Shown: positions 53,982-63,915, counted from the first letter of the stretch. The stretch: DNA of 64,000 nucleotides from Paraburkholderia nodosa DSM 21604 (GCF_000519185.1 NZ_JAFA01000007.1:124001-188000), one strand, 5' to 3'. Notes: generated by a model from the sequence alone, not told the origin. Translations and numbers: made by a program.

Positions 53982-54000
53982 TTCGCATGATTTAAACGAA
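53982..54000. promoter_or_regulatory. Candidate LysR-type box before the Rieske gene
   Basis: TTCG (53982-53985) and CGAA (53997-54000) are separated by 11 bases, which fits the T-N11-A form of LysR operators. It lies upstream of a TATAAA element near 54012 in the divergent gap. Confidence 0.45.
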
Positions 54001-54107
54001 TGTGAAGCAGCTTATAAAGCGCGTTGACGGTGCGTTTTGACGGTCCAATACTTCACGCCATATCAGTGTTCCGAACGCTACGCAACGTTCTCATCCAGAG
54101 GCCAACC

Positions 54108-55367
54108 ATGTCTGAAGTTCATATTCAAACGCACCGCGAACTCATCGATAGCCGCAAGAAAGGACACGGCATGCCGGGTGAATTGTTCGGGCGTCAGGAC
54201 GTGTTCGAAACGGACGTCGAGGTGTTCTTTCACAAGCTCTGGATCCTGGTTGGCGTGACGGCCGACGTGCCGGAACCGGGCGATGTCCACACGGTGGATA
54301 TCGGCCGTGCGTCGATCATCATCGTGCGCGACGACGACGAGAACGTGCGGGCGTATCGAAACGTTTGCCGTCATCGTGGCTCGCGCATCATGAAGAAGGC
54401 CGGCAAGGCGAGCGTCGGGATGCTCGTGTGTCCGTACCATCAGTGGACCTACGATCTGGACGGCAGCCTCAAGCATTCGACGCATATGGGCAAGGACTTC
54501 GACGCAGGCTGCCACAGCCTGATTCCGGTTCATGTGAAGACGGTGGGCGCGCATATTTTCGTGTGCCTCGCCGACGAACCGCCTGCGGACTTCGAGAAGC
54601 TCGAGACCGTGATGGCGCCGCGCTTCGCGCCGTACGACCTGACGCGTACGAAGATCGCCCATGAACTGGAGATCGTCGAAAACGGCAACTGGAAGCTCGT
54701 GATGGAAAACAACCGTGAGTGCTACCACTGCGCGGGCACGCATCCGGAGTTGACGATTTCATTTCTTGCGGAAGACTTCGGCTTTTGTCCGGACGGCCAG
54801 AGCGAAGAATCGCTGCAGGCCTACGACGACTACCTGAAGCGCAACTCGGCATGCCAGGAGAACTGGGAAAAGGACGGTTATCTCTGCGGCGCGGTTGAAG
54901 CGCTCGACGAGAGCGTGGAGACCAACTTCCGCACTCAGCGGCTCGTCATCTCGGGCGCAAACGAATCGCAGACGCTGGACACGAAAGTGGCCTGCACGAA
55001 GCTGCTGGGTGGCGTCGGGCGCCGCGATCTCGGCGACGTCCACATGTGGGGCCATCATTCGTGGACTCACGTGATGAGCGACCATGCCGTGATCGCCTAT
55101 AGCCTGCCCCTCGCGCCGGACAAGACGCTCGTGCGTACAGTCTGGCTGGTCCATGCGGACGCGGTGGAAGGCGTGGACTACGACCTGAAGAAGCTCACCG
55201 AAGTGTGGGTCGCGACGACGACCCAGGACGCGGACCTCGTCGGCAATACGCACGCGGGAACGCAGGATCCCGCCTATATTCCGGGGCCTTTCTCGAACTT
55301 CACCGAGGCAGCGCTGGACCAGTTTTCGCGCTGGTACGACGCGAAGCTGAAGGCGCACGGAGTGTGA
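54108..55367 (+). CDS. gbcA: GbcA-like Rieske N-demethylase (quaternary amine monooxygenase) alpha subunit
   Basis: This 419-residue Rieske oxygenase has Cys87-x-His89 and Cys108-x2-His111 for the [2Fe-2S] centre and NRECYHCAGTHPEL with His207 and His212 for the mononuclear iron. Its layout closely resembles glycine betaine monooxygenase GbcA and the stachydrine demethylase group. Such enzymes remove one N-methyl group as formaldehyde. The start at 54108 follows AGAGGCCAACC; longer forms run into the promoter. The reductase gene starts seven bases after the stop. The substrate, glycine betaine or proline betaine, cannot be decided from the sequence. Confidence 0.83.
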   Translation: MSEVHIQTHRELIDSRKKGHGMPGELFGRQDVFETDVEVFFHKLWILVGVTADVPEPGDVHTVDIGRASIIIVRDDDENVRAYRNVCRHRGSRIMKKAGKASVGMLVCPYHQWTYDLDGSLKHSTHMGKDFDAGCHSLIPVHVKTVGAHIFVCLADEPPADFEKLETVMAPRFAPYDLTRTKIAHELEIVENGNWKLVMENNRECYHCAGTHPELTISFLAEDFGFCPDGQSEESLQAYDDYLKRNSACQENWEKDGYLCGAVEALDESVETNFRTQRLVISGANESQTLDTKVACTKLLGGVGRRDLGDVHMWGHHSWTHVMSDHAVIAYSLPLAPDKTLVRTVWLVHADAVEGVDYDLKKLTEVWVATTTQDADLVGNTHAGTQDPAYIPGPFSNFTEAALDQFSRWYDAKLKAHGV

Positions 55368-55374
55368 GGTCGCC

Positions 55375-56520
55375 ATGAACGTAGCCGTGGATTCATGTTT
55401 CATCGGACAGGGTCAGGAAATGCTTGATCGCTTTTGCAGTGCGAGCACGTGGGAACGCGCTGACGCGCAGTGGCCAAACCACGAGCAGCGCACGCTGACG
55501 TGCATGCGTGTGTGCGCCGAGACGCACGACGTGCGGACCTTCGTGTTCAGCACGCGGGAGGGCCACTTCAGTTTCGAGCCGGGGCAGTTCATTACCGTGT
55601 CCGCCGAAATCGACGGTCGAGCGGTCAGCCGTTGCTACACGATCTCCTCGCCGCCCACGCGTCCCTATACGCTGTCCATTACGGTCAAGCGCACGCCGGG
55701 CGGCGTCATGTCCAACTGGCTGCACGAGAACATGAGGGAAGGCGTCGAGTTGCAGGCCTTCGGGCCGTCGGGGGTCTTCACGCCGTCTTCGGGACCAGCT
55801 GCAAAGAGTCTCTATCTTTCGGCGGGATCGGGCGTGACGCCGTTGATGTCCATGACGCGCGCGGCGCTCGACCTGGGACTGAACCGCGACATCGTGTTCA
55901 TTCATAGCGCAAGAACGCCGGAAGACATCATCTTTCGCAACGAGCTATCGAACTTGTGCGCGCTCTCGGACAAATTGCGCGTGGTCCACGTTTGCGAGGC
56001 GCCCGGGAGCGAACCGGCCTGGTCGGGGCCCGTGGGGCGCCTCAGCCTGGATCTGTTGATGGAGCATGTGCCGGACTACCGCGAGCGCGAAGTGTTCATC
56101 TGCGGACCGGGTGGTTATATGGACGCTTCCAGAAAGATGCTCGCGGATGGCGGCCACGATCCATCCCGCTACCATCAGGAAAGCTTCAACTTCGCGGAGA
56201 CCGTGGAGTGTGCTGAAGCGCCAGTCGCTGAGGCCAGCGCCGCACCGGCCGCGCAGGCCGGCTTTACGGTGCAGCTGGCGCGCTCGGGCCGCTCGTTCAC
56301 GATGGACGCCTCGCAGACCGTGCTCGTCGCCGCGCGTAAGGCCGGTGTGCCCTTGCCATCGTCATGCAGCCAGGGCATATGCGGCACCTGCAAGACGAAG
56401 GTGCTCGAAGGCTCCGTGGACATGAAGCACAACGGTGGCATCCGTCCGCGCGAAATCGAGAAGGGGATGCGCTTGATGTGTTGCAGCCGCCCGACTTCAA
56501 ACCTGGTACTCGATTTGTAG
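55375..56520 (+). CDS. gbcB: GbcB-like flavin/[2Fe-2S] reductase for the Rieske enzyme
   Basis: This 381-residue reductase has an N-terminal FAD-binding domain (RCYTISSPP), an NAD-binding domain (LYLSAGSGVTPLMSMT) and a C-terminal plant-type ferredoxin with Cys331-x4-Cys336-x2-Cys339 and Cys369 (CSQGICGTC). It would carry electrons from NAD(P)H to the GbcA-like oxygenase, as GbcB does. The ribosome site GAGG overlaps the end of the upstream gene, and the two are translationally close. Confidence 0.87.
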   Translation: MNVAVDSCFIGQGQEMLDRFCSASTWERADAQWPNHEQRTLTCMRVCAETHDVRTFVFSTREGHFSFEPGQFITVSAEIDGRAVSRCYTISSPPTRPYTLSITVKRTPGGVMSNWLHENMREGVELQAFGPSGVFTPSSGPAAKSLYLSAGSGVTPLMSMTRAALDLGLNRDIVFIHSARTPEDIIFRNELSNLCALSDKLRVVHVCEAPGSEPAWSGPVGRLSLDLLMEHVPDYREREVFICGPGGYMDASRKMLADGGHDPSRYHQESFNFAETVECAEAPVAEASAAPAAQAGFTVQLARSGRSFTMDASQTVLVAARKAGVPLPSSCSQGICGTCKTKVLEGSVDMKHNGGIRPREIEKGMRLMCCSRPTSNLVLDL

Positions 56521-57085
56521 CAAGCAGGACGACTGCAGTCTGAATGGCTTCGGCAGCCGTTCAGCCTGAATTGAAATGCCCCAATGCCCCGTCGTGGCCC
56601 GCAATGCGTTGCGTGGCGCGCCGGGGCATTTCTATTTTGTCGTCTGAGCTTTCGCCTCGCAGTTTCCTGCATTTTCCTGGTAGTTTCCCTGACTCAATCC
56701 CCCCCAGGACTTTCCCTTGTTCGGTACGGCGCGCGCCGTTTCCCGTTCATTGGCCAAACGCGGCCATTCCCGCCACTCGACTGCCCGCAAAGCCGCAACC
56801 TATATAGGGTCCACGCGCCTCTCGCCTATTCGCTAAACGTTTCATTGCTCACCTGGCGCCTCGCACGCATTACCAAAGGTATGGGAAAGGGCCGAAAAAA
56901 TGTAGCTGGAGCGCGCAATTTGGATTGCTACGCTGCAATCACTGCATCAACGGCCGCGCCAGAACCGAAACCGCCGAAGTATTGGATTCGAAGCCGGGAT
57001 GCTAGCTGAATCGCCACGCTAGAACTTCAGGTCGTACCGGAGTTCGCCAGCGCCAATTTTTTGAACCAGCCAGTTGGGATGACAA
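56521..57085. other. 565-base gap before proV
   Basis: Apart from the terminator in its first part the gap holds no convincing gene. The stretch from 56680 to 56900 is pyrimidine-rich, and the proVWX promoter probably lies in the last 200 bases; no operator matching the TGAAC palindrome is present. Confidence 0.5.
56573..56637 (+). terminator. Terminator after gbcB
   Basis: GAAATGCCCC (56573-56582) pairs perfectly with GGGGCATTTC (56623-56632) around a 40-base loop that has a hairpin of its own, and TATTTT follows. It closes the demethylase operon 53 bases after the gbcB stop. Confidence 0.7.
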
Positions 57086-58375
57086 ATGGCCCCTCATCTG
57101 ACGTTCGCACCGGGCGACGCGTTGCCGCCAGGCGCAATCAACACAGCGGGTACGCCTTCGGTGGCCCGGCCCATTGCCATATCAGGAACCGACATCCTGA
57201 CGGTCAAGAACCTGTCGAAGATCTTCGGCCCGAAGCCCGAGGTCGCCGCACAACTGGTCAAGCAAGGCCTGGGACGCGACGAGATCTTCAAGCGCACCGG
57301 CAACATGGTGGCGGTCAACGACGTCAGCCTCAACGTGAAGGCCGGCGAGATCTTCGTCATCATGGGACTCTCGGGTTCCGGCAAGTCGACGCTCGTACGG
57401 CTGCTCAATCGCCTGATCGAGCCGACGTCCGGCCAGGTCGTTCTCGAAGGGCGCGACATTGCGCCGATGTCCACGCCCGAACTGCGGGAAGTGCGCCGCA
57501 AGAAGATGGCGATGGTGTTCCAGTCGTTTGCGCTGCTGCCGAACCGCTCGGTGCTCGACAACATCTCGTATGGCCTGGAAGTCGCGGGCATGAAGAAGTC
57601 CGAGCGCTATGAAATCGCACGGGCAGCGCTTACGCGCGTGGGACTCGGCTCATACGAAAAGCTTCTGCCCAGCGAACTCTCGGGCGGCATGCAGCAGCGG
57701 GTCGGTCTTGCGCGCGCCCTGGCGGTCAATCCTGCCGTGCTGCTGATGGATGAAGCCTTCTCGGCGCTCGATCCGCTGATCCGCTTCGAAATGCAGAGCG
57801 AACTGCTGCGGCTCCAGAAGGAGGAGCAGCGGACCATCGTCTTCATTTCGCACGATATCGAAGAGGCCATCAAGATCGGCGGCCGTATCGGCATCATGAA
57901 GGACGGCTGCCTGATTCAGGTCGGCACACCGGCCGAACTGATCCAGTCTCCGGCGGACGACTACGTGCGGGACTTTTTCCGTCACGTCGACGTTTCGCGT
58001 TTCCTCAAGGCTGAGAGCCTGCTGACCCGCGTCGAGCGCGGACTGATTTCCGGCGACGTCGGCGCGCCCGCCGAGCGCTACCTCAATCAACTGATCGATA
58101 GCGGCGCCGAGTGCGGTTACGTGTGCGATCAAGCCGGCCGCTACCAGGGCTGCGTCACGCCCGCGTCGCTGCACAAGGCGGGTGCCCAACCCCTGCGCGA
58201 CGCGTTGCTCAAGGACTTGAGCACGGTCTCGCTGGACACCGATCTGCACGAACTCTCCGCGATCGCACTGAGCCAGCAACACGACGTGCCGGTGACGGAC
58301 GCGGCAGGCAAGCTCGCGGGCGTCGTGTCGTGCCGAACGATACTCAAACAGGTTATGGAGCGGAGGGCAGCATGA
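57086..58375 (+). CDS. proV: ProV-like glycine betaine/proline betaine ABC transporter ATPase
   Basis: This 429-residue ATPase of a ProU-type importer has Walker A GLSGSGKST, signature LSGGMQQRVGLA, Walker B VLLMDEAFSALD and a C-terminal CBS-domain pair. The DILTVKNLSKIFGPKPE start and the RTGNMVAVNDVSL insertion are typical of ProV. The ATG at 57086 follows GGGATGACAA. The stop overlaps the proW start (ATGA), so they are coupled. With the GbcAB pair just upstream it would supply betaine-type substrates. Confidence 0.88.
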   Translation: MAPHLTFAPGDALPPGAINTAGTPSVARPIAISGTDILTVKNLSKIFGPKPEVAAQLVKQGLGRDEIFKRTGNMVAVNDVSLNVKAGEIFVIMGLSGSGKSTLVRLLNRLIEPTSGQVVLEGRDIAPMSTPELREVRRKKMAMVFQSFALLPNRSVLDNISYGLEVAGMKKSERYEIARAALTRVGLGSYEKLLPSELSGGMQQRVGLARALAVNPAVLLMDEAFSALDPLIRFEMQSELLRLQKEEQRTIVFISHDIEEAIKIGGRIGIMKDGCLIQVGTPAELIQSPADDYVRDFFRHVDVSRFLKAESLLTRVERGLISGDVGAPAERYLNQLIDSGAECGYVCDQAGRYQGCVTPASLHKAGAQPLRDALLKDLSTVSLDTDLHELSAIALSQQHDVPVTDAAGKLAGVVSCRTILKQVMERRAA

Positions 58376-59253
58376 ATTCGTCAGTCATCGGCAAGTTCGC
58401 AGAGAACGCCGTCAATTTTCTTTTCAATCACTTTCAGGGCGGATTCAACGCGTTTTCCGCGGCGTTGGGCGCAGTCGTCAAGCTGCTCGAAGACGGCCTC
58501 GGGGCGATTCCCTTCGTCGCGATGCTCGTCTTTCTCGTGGCGTTCGCATTGTGGCGCCGTGGGATCGCCTTCGCGGTGTTCGTCGGCATCGCGCTGCTGC
58601 TCATTCACTACATGGGGCTGTGGCCGCAAACGGTCGCGACGCTCGCCCTTGTCGTCGCCGCGACGGTGTTCAGCCTCATCGTCGGCGTGCCGCTCGGCAT
58701 CTGGGGGGCGCGCAACAAGCGGGTCGAACTGATTCTGCGCTCGCTGCTCGATTTCATGCAGACCATGCCGGCGTTCGTTTATCTGATTCCCGCCGTGATC
58801 CTGTTTGGCCTCGGCCGCGTGCCTGCCGTGATCGCGACCGTCGTGTTCGCCATGCCGCCCGTGGTGCGGCTCACGACGCTCGGCATCCGCCAGGTCCGCG
58901 AGGAATTGCTGGAAGCGGGCCGCTCGTTCGGCAGCACCGACGCGCAGCTGCTCTGGAAAATCCAGTTGCCGAATGCATTGCCGTCCATCATGGCCGGCGT
59001 GAACCAGACCATCATGATGTCGCTTTCGATGGTCGTGATCGCCTCGATGATCGGCGCGGGCGGCCTCGGCGAGTATGTGTTGAGCGGCATCCAGCGGCTT
59101 GACATCGGCATTGGCTTCGAAGGTGGCCTCGGCGTTGTGCTGCTGGCCATCGTGCTGGACCGCCTGACGGAGACGTTCGGCGTGAAGTCGAAGAAGAGGA
59201 GACCCGTCACGAAAGTGGGCAAGGCTGGCACCACCGAAGCGGCGCATAGCTGA
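58372..59253 (+). CDS. proW: ProW-like permease
   Basis: This 293-residue inner-membrane permease has about six to seven helices and the conserved RSLLDFMQTMPAFVYLIPAV and TLGIRQVREELLEAGRSFG segments of the ProW/OpuAB family. It starts after GGAGGGCAGC and overlaps the proV stop by four bases. A hairpin separates it from proX. Confidence 0.88.
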   Translation: MNSSVIGKFAENAVNFLFNHFQGGFNAFSAALGAVVKLLEDGLGAIPFVAMLVFLVAFALWRRGIAFAVFVGIALLLIHYMGLWPQTVATLALVVAATVFSLIVGVPLGIWGARNKRVELILRSLLDFMQTMPAFVYLIPAVILFGLGRVPAVIATVVFAMPPVVRLTTLGIRQVREELLEAGRSFGSTDAQLLWKIQLPNALPSIMAGVNQTIMMSLSMVVIASMIGAGGLGEYVLSGIQRLDIGIGFEGGLGVVLLAIVLDRLTETFGVKSKKRRPVTKVGKAGTTEAAHS

Positions 59254-59258
59254 CTAGC

Positions 59259-59293
59259 CGGATGCCTGCCTGAAATCACAGGCAGGTCATCCG
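59259..59293 (+). repeat. Intercistronic hairpin between proW and proX
   Basis: CGGATG-CCTGCCTG (59259-59272) pairs with CAGGCAGG-t-CATCCG (59279-59293), with one bulged base. Such hairpins often let the binding-protein gene be expressed separately or protect its mRNA. Confidence 0.55.
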
Positions 59294-59333
59294 TGACGAA
59301 CAGGTAGTTTCAATATAAATCCGGAGTACTAAC

Positions 59334-60215
59334 ATGCTTAGCGATATTTTCAAATCATTCATGACGAAGGTTGCGCTATCGGCGGTCGTCGCCATGAGTG
59401 TCGGCGTCGGGTCTGCCGTGGCGGCGGAACCGATCAAGCTGGCGATCACCGACTGGGCCGACGTTCTCGCCACGGCCAACGTCGCCAAATACGTGCTCGA
59501 AACGAAACTGAATCAGCCGGTCAAGTTCGTCAATGCGGACATCGGCATTCAGTTCCAGGGCGTGGCGCGCGGCGACCTCGACATCATGGTGGGCGGCTGG
59601 CTGCCGGTGACGCACGCCGTGTACTACGCGAAGTACAAGAACGATCTGGATGATGTCGGCGTGATCTACACGGGCGGCCGAAACGGCTGGGCCGTGCCCG
59701 CCTACGTGCCGGAGTCCCAAGTGTCGTCGATTTCGGACCTGAACAAGCCGGACGTCAAGAGCAAGCTCGACGGCACGATTCAGGGCATTGGTCCGGGTTC
59801 CGGCCTGATGCAGGCGTCCGAGAAGTCGGTTCAGGCTTACAACCTGAACGGCTACAACCTGCAGTCGTCGAGCGAAGCCGGGATGCTCGCCGCCGTGTCG
59901 CGCGCGTATCAAACGAAGCAGTGGGTCGTCGCCACGGTCTGGAGCCCGCACTGGCTCTGGCAGAAATGGCAGATGCGCTATCTGAAGGACCCCAAGGGCA
60001 CGCTGGGCGGCGAAGAACAGGTCCACGCGTTCGCGTCCAAACAGTTCGCCACCAAGTTTCCCCGCGCCGATGTGTTCTTCAAGCACTTCAAGCTGACGCT
60101 GGCTGACGTCGAAGCCATCGAACTCGAAGGCAACAGCACGAACGACTATGCGACCGCCGCGAAGAAGTTCGTCGACGCGCACCCGGACAAGCTGAAAGCC
60201 TGGCTGCAGCAGTAA
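59334..60215 (+). CDS. proX: ProX-like glycine betaine/proline betaine-binding protein
   Basis: This 293-residue secreted protein has a signal peptide (cut near AVAAE) and the ligand-binding fold of the OpuAC/ProX group: ITDWADVLATANVAKYVLE, GWLPVTHAVYY and WVVATVWSPHWLWQKW supply the aromatic box. GGAGTACTAAC precedes the ATG. It is the last gene of the proVWX operon. Confidence 0.87.
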   Translation: MLSDIFKSFMTKVALSAVVAMSVGVGSAVAAEPIKLAITDWADVLATANVAKYVLETKLNQPVKFVNADIGIQFQGVARGDLDIMVGGWLPVTHAVYYAKYKNDLDDVGVIYTGGRNGWAVPAYVPESQVSSISDLNKPDVKSKLDGTIQGIGPGSGLMQASEKSVQAYNLNGYNLQSSSEAGMLAAVSRAYQTKQWVVATVWSPHWLWQKWQMRYLKDPKGTLGGEEQVHAFASKQFATKFPRADVFFKHFKLTLADVEAIELEGNSTNDYATAAKKFVDAHPDKLKAWLQQ

Positions 60216-60234
60216 CCAGCAGGTTCGTATTCAC

Positions 60235-60262
60235 GGGGGGCAGGAAAGGCCCGCTGCCCCGA
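60235..60262 (+). terminator. Hairpin after proX
   Basis: GGGGCAG (60237-60243) pairs with CTGCCCC (60254-60260) around a ten-base loop. No T-tract follows, so read-through to glyA is likely. Confidence 0.5.
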
Positions 60263-60317
60263 CGATTTTCATGTTCCAGCAGGGCCTGCTTGACACGATT
60301 ACTTCCTGGAGTGACCT

Positions 60318-61613
60318 GTGAGCGAAAACTCGTGCTTCTTTTCTGAAACGCTCCAGAGCCGTGACCCGGTCATTGCATCGGAGATCGCGCTCGAATTGCG
60401 CCGGCAACAAACGCAGATCGAATTGATCGCTTCCGAAAACATTGTTTCGGCGGCGGTGATGGAAGCGCAAGGGACGGTGCTGACCAACAAGTATGCCGAG
60501 GGTTATCCGTCGAAGCGCTATTACGGCGGCTGCGAGCACGTCGACCGCATCGAGGCGCTCGCGATCGACCGCGTGAAGGCGCTGTTCGACGCCGGGTACG
60601 CCAATGTGCAGCCGCATTCCGGCGCGCAGGCAAACGGCGCCGTCATGCTCGCGCTGGTCAAGCCGGGCGACACGGTGATGGGCATGTCGCTGGACGCCGG
60701 CGGCCACCTCACGCATGGCGCGCGGCCGGCGCTTTCCGGCAAGTGGTTCAATGCCGTGCAGTACGGTGTGAGCCCGCAAACGTATCGTATCGACTACGAC
60801 GCGGTGCGGCGGCTCGCGCAGGAGCACCGGCCGAAGCTCATCATCGCGGGTTATTCGGCGTATCCGCGCGCGCTCGACTTTGCGGCTTTCCGCGAAATCG
60901 CGGATAGCGTTGGCGCGCTGCTGATGGTCGACATGGCGCATATCGCCGGCATCGTCGCGGCCGGCCGTCATGAAAACCCGATCAAGTACGCGGACGTGGT
61001 GACGTCTACCACGCACAAGACGCTGCGCGGCCCGCGTGGCGGCTTCATCCTGACCAACAACGGCGACCTCGCCAAGAAGATCAATTCCGCCGTGTTCCCC
61101 GGCTTGCAGGGCGGTCCGCTCATGCATGTCATCGCGGGCAAGGCGGTGGCGTTCGGCGAAGCGCTGCGTCCGGAGTTCGCGGGATATATCGACCGCGTGC
61201 TGCGTAATGCCGAGGCGCTCGGCAACGTGCTGCAATCCGGCGGGCTCTCGCTCGTCACGGGTGGCACCGACAACCATCTGCTGCTCGTCGATCTTCGTTC
61301 CAAAGGCATTACGGGCACGCAGGCCGAGAAAGCCCTCGAGCGCGCGGGCATTACCTGCAACAAGAACGGCATTCCGTTCGACACGGAAAACCCGACCGTG
61401 ACTTCCGGCATCCGGCTTGGCACGCCGGCCGGTACGACGCGCGGATTCGGCACCGCTCAATTCGAGCAGATCGGCGAAATGATTCTCGAAGTGCTGGCGG
61501 GCCTCGAGCGCGAGCCAGGCGGCGACGACCATGTCGAGCGTGCCGTGCGTAGCCGCGTGCGGGATCTGTGCAACCAGTTTCCGATTTATTCGCACGCCGA
61601 CGCCCTGGCATGA
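60318..61613 (+). CDS. glyA: Serine hydroxymethyltransferase
   Basis: This 431-residue PLP enzyme has the SHMT motifs [26 protein letters not shown], and [14 protein letters not shown] with PLP-binding Lys234. It interconverts glycine and serine with methylene-tetrahydrofolate. A GTG start follows TGGAGTGACCT. GlyA genes are typical of betaine and sarcosine demethylation loci, where they use the released one-carbon unit and glycine; it stands next to proVWX and gbcAB here. As a second copy of a housekeeping enzyme it may be specialised for this route. Confidence 0.9.
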   Translation: MSENSCFFSETLQSRDPVIASEIALELRRQQTQIELIASENIVSAAVMEAQGTVLTNKYAEGYPSKRYYGGCEHVDRIEALAIDRVKALFDAGYANVQPHSGAQANGAVMLALVKPGDTVMGMSLDAGGHLTHGARPALSGKWFNAVQYGVSPQTYRIDYDAVRRLAQEHRPKLIIAGYSAYPRALDFAAFREIADSVGALLMVDMAHIAGIVAAGRHENPIKYADVVTSTTHKTLRGPRGGFILTNNGDLAKKINSAVFPGLQGGPLMHVIAGKAVAFGEALRPEFAGYIDRVLRNAEALGNVLQSGGLSLVTGGTDNHLLLVDLRSKGITGTQAEKALERAGITCNKNGIPFDTENPTVTSGIRLGTPAGTTRGFGTAQFEQIGEMILEVLAGLEREPGGDDHVERAVRSRVRDLCNQFPIYSHADALA

Positions 61614-61686
61614 GCCAGGCACTCGGCGCGCGAATGCAGTGAAGACCCGTTTATCTGTTTGAAGATTACTGAAGAGAGGAATCGAA

Positions 61687-62574
61687 ATGAGCTTCGAGGG
61701 CGTACATACTCCGCTGGTCACACCGTTCAAGGAAGACGGTGAAATCGACCATGCCTTGCTCGGCAAGCACGCAGCGAATCTCGCAGGCCGCGTATCGGGA
61801 CTCGGGATCGGCGGCACCACCGGCGAATACTACGCGTTGAGCTTCGAGGAACGCGTCAAGACTTTCAACACCGTTGCCGAGGCGGCGGGTGGAAAAACGT
61901 ATCTGACCGCGGGCATCAACGCGACCACGACGAAGGAGGTGATTCGCCTGGGCCTCGAGGCCAAGCGTGCAGGTTTGTCGTCGCTGCTGGTTGCCGCGCC
62001 GTACTACGCGCAGCCGACGCAGGAAGAACTGCTCAGCCACATGCTGAAGGTGGACGACGCGCTCGACATGCCGATCATGCTGTACAACTTTCCGGCCCGC
62101 ACGGGAACGGAAATCAGCGATGGCGTGCTGGCAACGCTGCTCGAGCGTCCGAACTTCATCGCCATGAAGGAGAGCACGGGCGATATTTCGCATCTGCATC
62201 ATCTCGTCACACACTTCAAGGACCGCCTGGTGCTCAGCTGCGGCATGGACGACCAGGCGCTCGAATTCTTCGCGTGGGGCGCGAGGAGCTGGGTAGGCGG
62301 CGCCTCCAACTTCCTGCCGGAAGCGCACACGGCGCTGTTCGACGCGTGCGTCAAACAGAACGATTTCGTTCTGGGCCGCAAGCTGATGACGCAACTGTTG
62401 CCGGTGCTCGAACTGCTCGAGCGCAGCGGTAAATTCATCCAGTACGTGCGCTACGGTTGCGAACTGGTTGGGCTGCCGGTTGGCGTGGCGCGTGCACCGC
62501 TCGGCTCGCTCACGCAGGAGGAGCGCAGCGCGTTTGCGCAGCTTGTGAAACCTCTCATTCGCAACGCCCAGTAA
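61687..62574 (+). CDS. DapA-family aldolase/deaminase (possible pyrroline-hydroxycarboxylate deaminase)
   Basis: This 295-residue TIM-barrel protein has the DHDPS-family features GIGGTTGEYYALS, MLYNFPART with Tyr133, and FIAMKESTG with Schiff-base Lys161, matching E. coli DapA numbering. A biosynthetic DapA is possible, but its place with a DAO-type flavoenzyme and an aldehyde dehydrogenase suggests the catabolic deaminase (HypD-like) that acts on delta1-pyrroline-4-hydroxy-2-carboxylate in hydroxyproline breakdown. GAGAGGAATCGAA precedes the ATG. Confidence 0.8.
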   Translation: MSFEGVHTPLVTPFKEDGEIDHALLGKHAANLAGRVSGLGIGGTTGEYYALSFEERVKTFNTVAEAAGGKTYLTAGINATTTKEVIRLGLEAKRAGLSSLLVAAPYYAQPTQEELLSHMLKVDDALDMPIMLYNFPARTGTEISDGVLATLLERPNFIAMKESTGDISHLHHLVTHFKDRLVLSCGMDDQALEFFAWGARSWVGGASNFLPEAHTALFDACVKQNDFVLGRKLMTQLLPVLELLERSGKFIQYVRYGCELVGLPVGVARAPLGSLTQEERSAFAQLVKPLIRNAQ

Positions 62575-62583
62575 TCACTGAAA

Positions 62584-63915
62584 ATGGTCTCGAACCTGGA
62601 ATTCGCGCGGTTTCCTGCTCCAGATGGCGTCAACGGGTGGTGGGAGAGTCTCCCGCCGGCGGGGCCTGCCAGAAGCGTGTCGTCGGAGCATCGATACGAC
62701 TGGGTCGTTGTGGGCGGAGGCATCACCGGGCTTTGCGCGGCTCGCCGGCTTGCCGAACTGGCGCCCGATGCGTCGATCGCGCTCGTCGAGGCCGATCGCA
62801 TCGGGCGCACGACGGCCGGACGCAATTCCGGATTCTTCGTCGACTTGCCGCACGACATCAGCAGTGAAAGCTATTCGCGCAGCGTGGCGGAGGACAAGGC
62901 CGACGTGCGGTTCCAGCGGCACGGGATCGACTATGTGCGTTCGATCGTACGGCAACACGACATCGACTGCGATTGGCGCGACGAGGGGAAATTCCACGCC
63001 TCGGTCAACAAGAAGGGGCTCGACGCGCTCTCGCACTTTGCGCAGGGCCTGACGCGCATCGACGAAGCTTTCGAATGGCTCGATCAGGCGGCCATCCGCA
63101 AGGTAACGGGCACGGACTTTTATCAGGGGGCGCTATTTACGCCGGGCTGCAGCACGGTACAGCCCGCTGCGCTGATGCGCGGCCTCGCGGCCACGCAGCC
63201 GGAAAACGTCACGGTCTTCGAGCTGAGCGCAGTCACCGAAATCGAGCATCGCAGCAATGAAAAAGTGCTGCATTTCGCTAGAGGAAAGATCGTCGCCAAA
63301 CAGGTGATTCTGTGCACGAACGCTTATGCGGCGACGTTCGGCATCCACCCGAATGGCTTGCTGCCCGTCTACACATTTGCATCGATGACGCGCGTCATGA
63401 ACGCCGGCGAGGTTGAAAGGCTGGGCGGAACGCGGTCGTGGTCGCTGATCCCGGCGGACCCCATGGGCACGACCGTGCGCCGTCTAGACACGGACCGCAT
63501 TTGCGTGCGCAACCATTTCGCGTTCAGGCCGGGACTGCAGGTGTCCGACGCTGATCTCGCGAAGGCGAAAGCGCTGCATCAGCGCTCGTTCGACCGTCGA
63601 TTCCCCATGCTCGATGGCGTCGAGCTGGAGTACACGTGGGGTGGTCCACTGTGTCTCTCCGCGAATAACGGCGCGCTGTTCGGCCGCCGCGCCGATGGAA
63701 TTCTGGAAGCGGTGGGCTGCAACGGGCTCGGGCTGAGCAGAGGATCGTCGTCGGGCAAGCTGATCGCCGAATACGCGCTTGGCCAGACCAACGAGCTTGT
63801 CCGCCAGCTTCTGAATCAGCCCCATCCGCGCTCGCTGCCGGTCCGGCCCATTGTGGACATGGCGGTGTCGGCCACGATCTGGGCAAAGGAAATGTCGGCG
63901 GGCGCCGAGCTTTAA
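62584..63915 (+). CDS. DAO-type FAD oxidoreductase (PuuB-like, possible D-hydroxyproline dehydrogenase)
   Basis: This 443-residue flavoprotein has the N-terminal FAD motif DWVVVGGGITGLCAARRL, the IGRTTAGRNSGFFVDLP segment of the PuuB/D-amino-acid dehydrogenase group, and a C-terminal LEAVGCNGLGLSRGSSSG loop. In gamma-glutamylputrescine metabolism PuuB oxidises an amine; in hydroxyproline loci a similar enzyme oxidises cis-4-hydroxy-D-proline. The next gene (aldehyde dehydrogenase) fits both. The ATG at 62584 has a weak ribosome site 10 bases after the DapA-like stop. Confidence 0.8.
   Translation: MVSNLEFARFPAPDGVNGWWESLPPAGPARSVSSEHRYDWVVVGGGITGLCAARRLAELAPDASIALVEADRIGRTTAGRNSGFFVDLPHDISSESYSRSVAEDKADVRFQRHGIDYVRSIVRQHDIDCDWRDEGKFHASVNKKGLDALSHFAQGLTRIDEAFEWLDQAAIRKVTGTDFYQGALFTPGCSTVQPAALMRGLAATQPENVTVFELSAVTEIEHRSNEKVLHFARGKIVAKQVILCTNAYAATFGIHPNGLLPVYTFASMTRVMNAGEVERLGGTRSWSLIPADPMGTTVRRLDTDRICVRNHFAFRPGLQVSDADLAKAKALHQRSFDRRFPMLDGVELEYTWGGPLCLSANNGALFGRRADGILEAVGCNGLGLSRGSSSGKLIAEYALGQTNELVRQLLNQPHPRSLPVRPIVDMAVSATIWAKEMSAGAEL

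Noticed and set aside
56840..56870. Possible sigma-54 promoter (GG-N10-GC spacing)
   Set aside because: Only the GG and GC are right; the TGGCAC and TTGC contexts are not matched, and such spacing is common in GC-rich DNA.
56584..57009. 141-codon plus-strand frame after gbcB
   Set aside because: It begins inside the terminator, has no ribosome site and no recognisable family, and its composition is unlike neighbouring genes.
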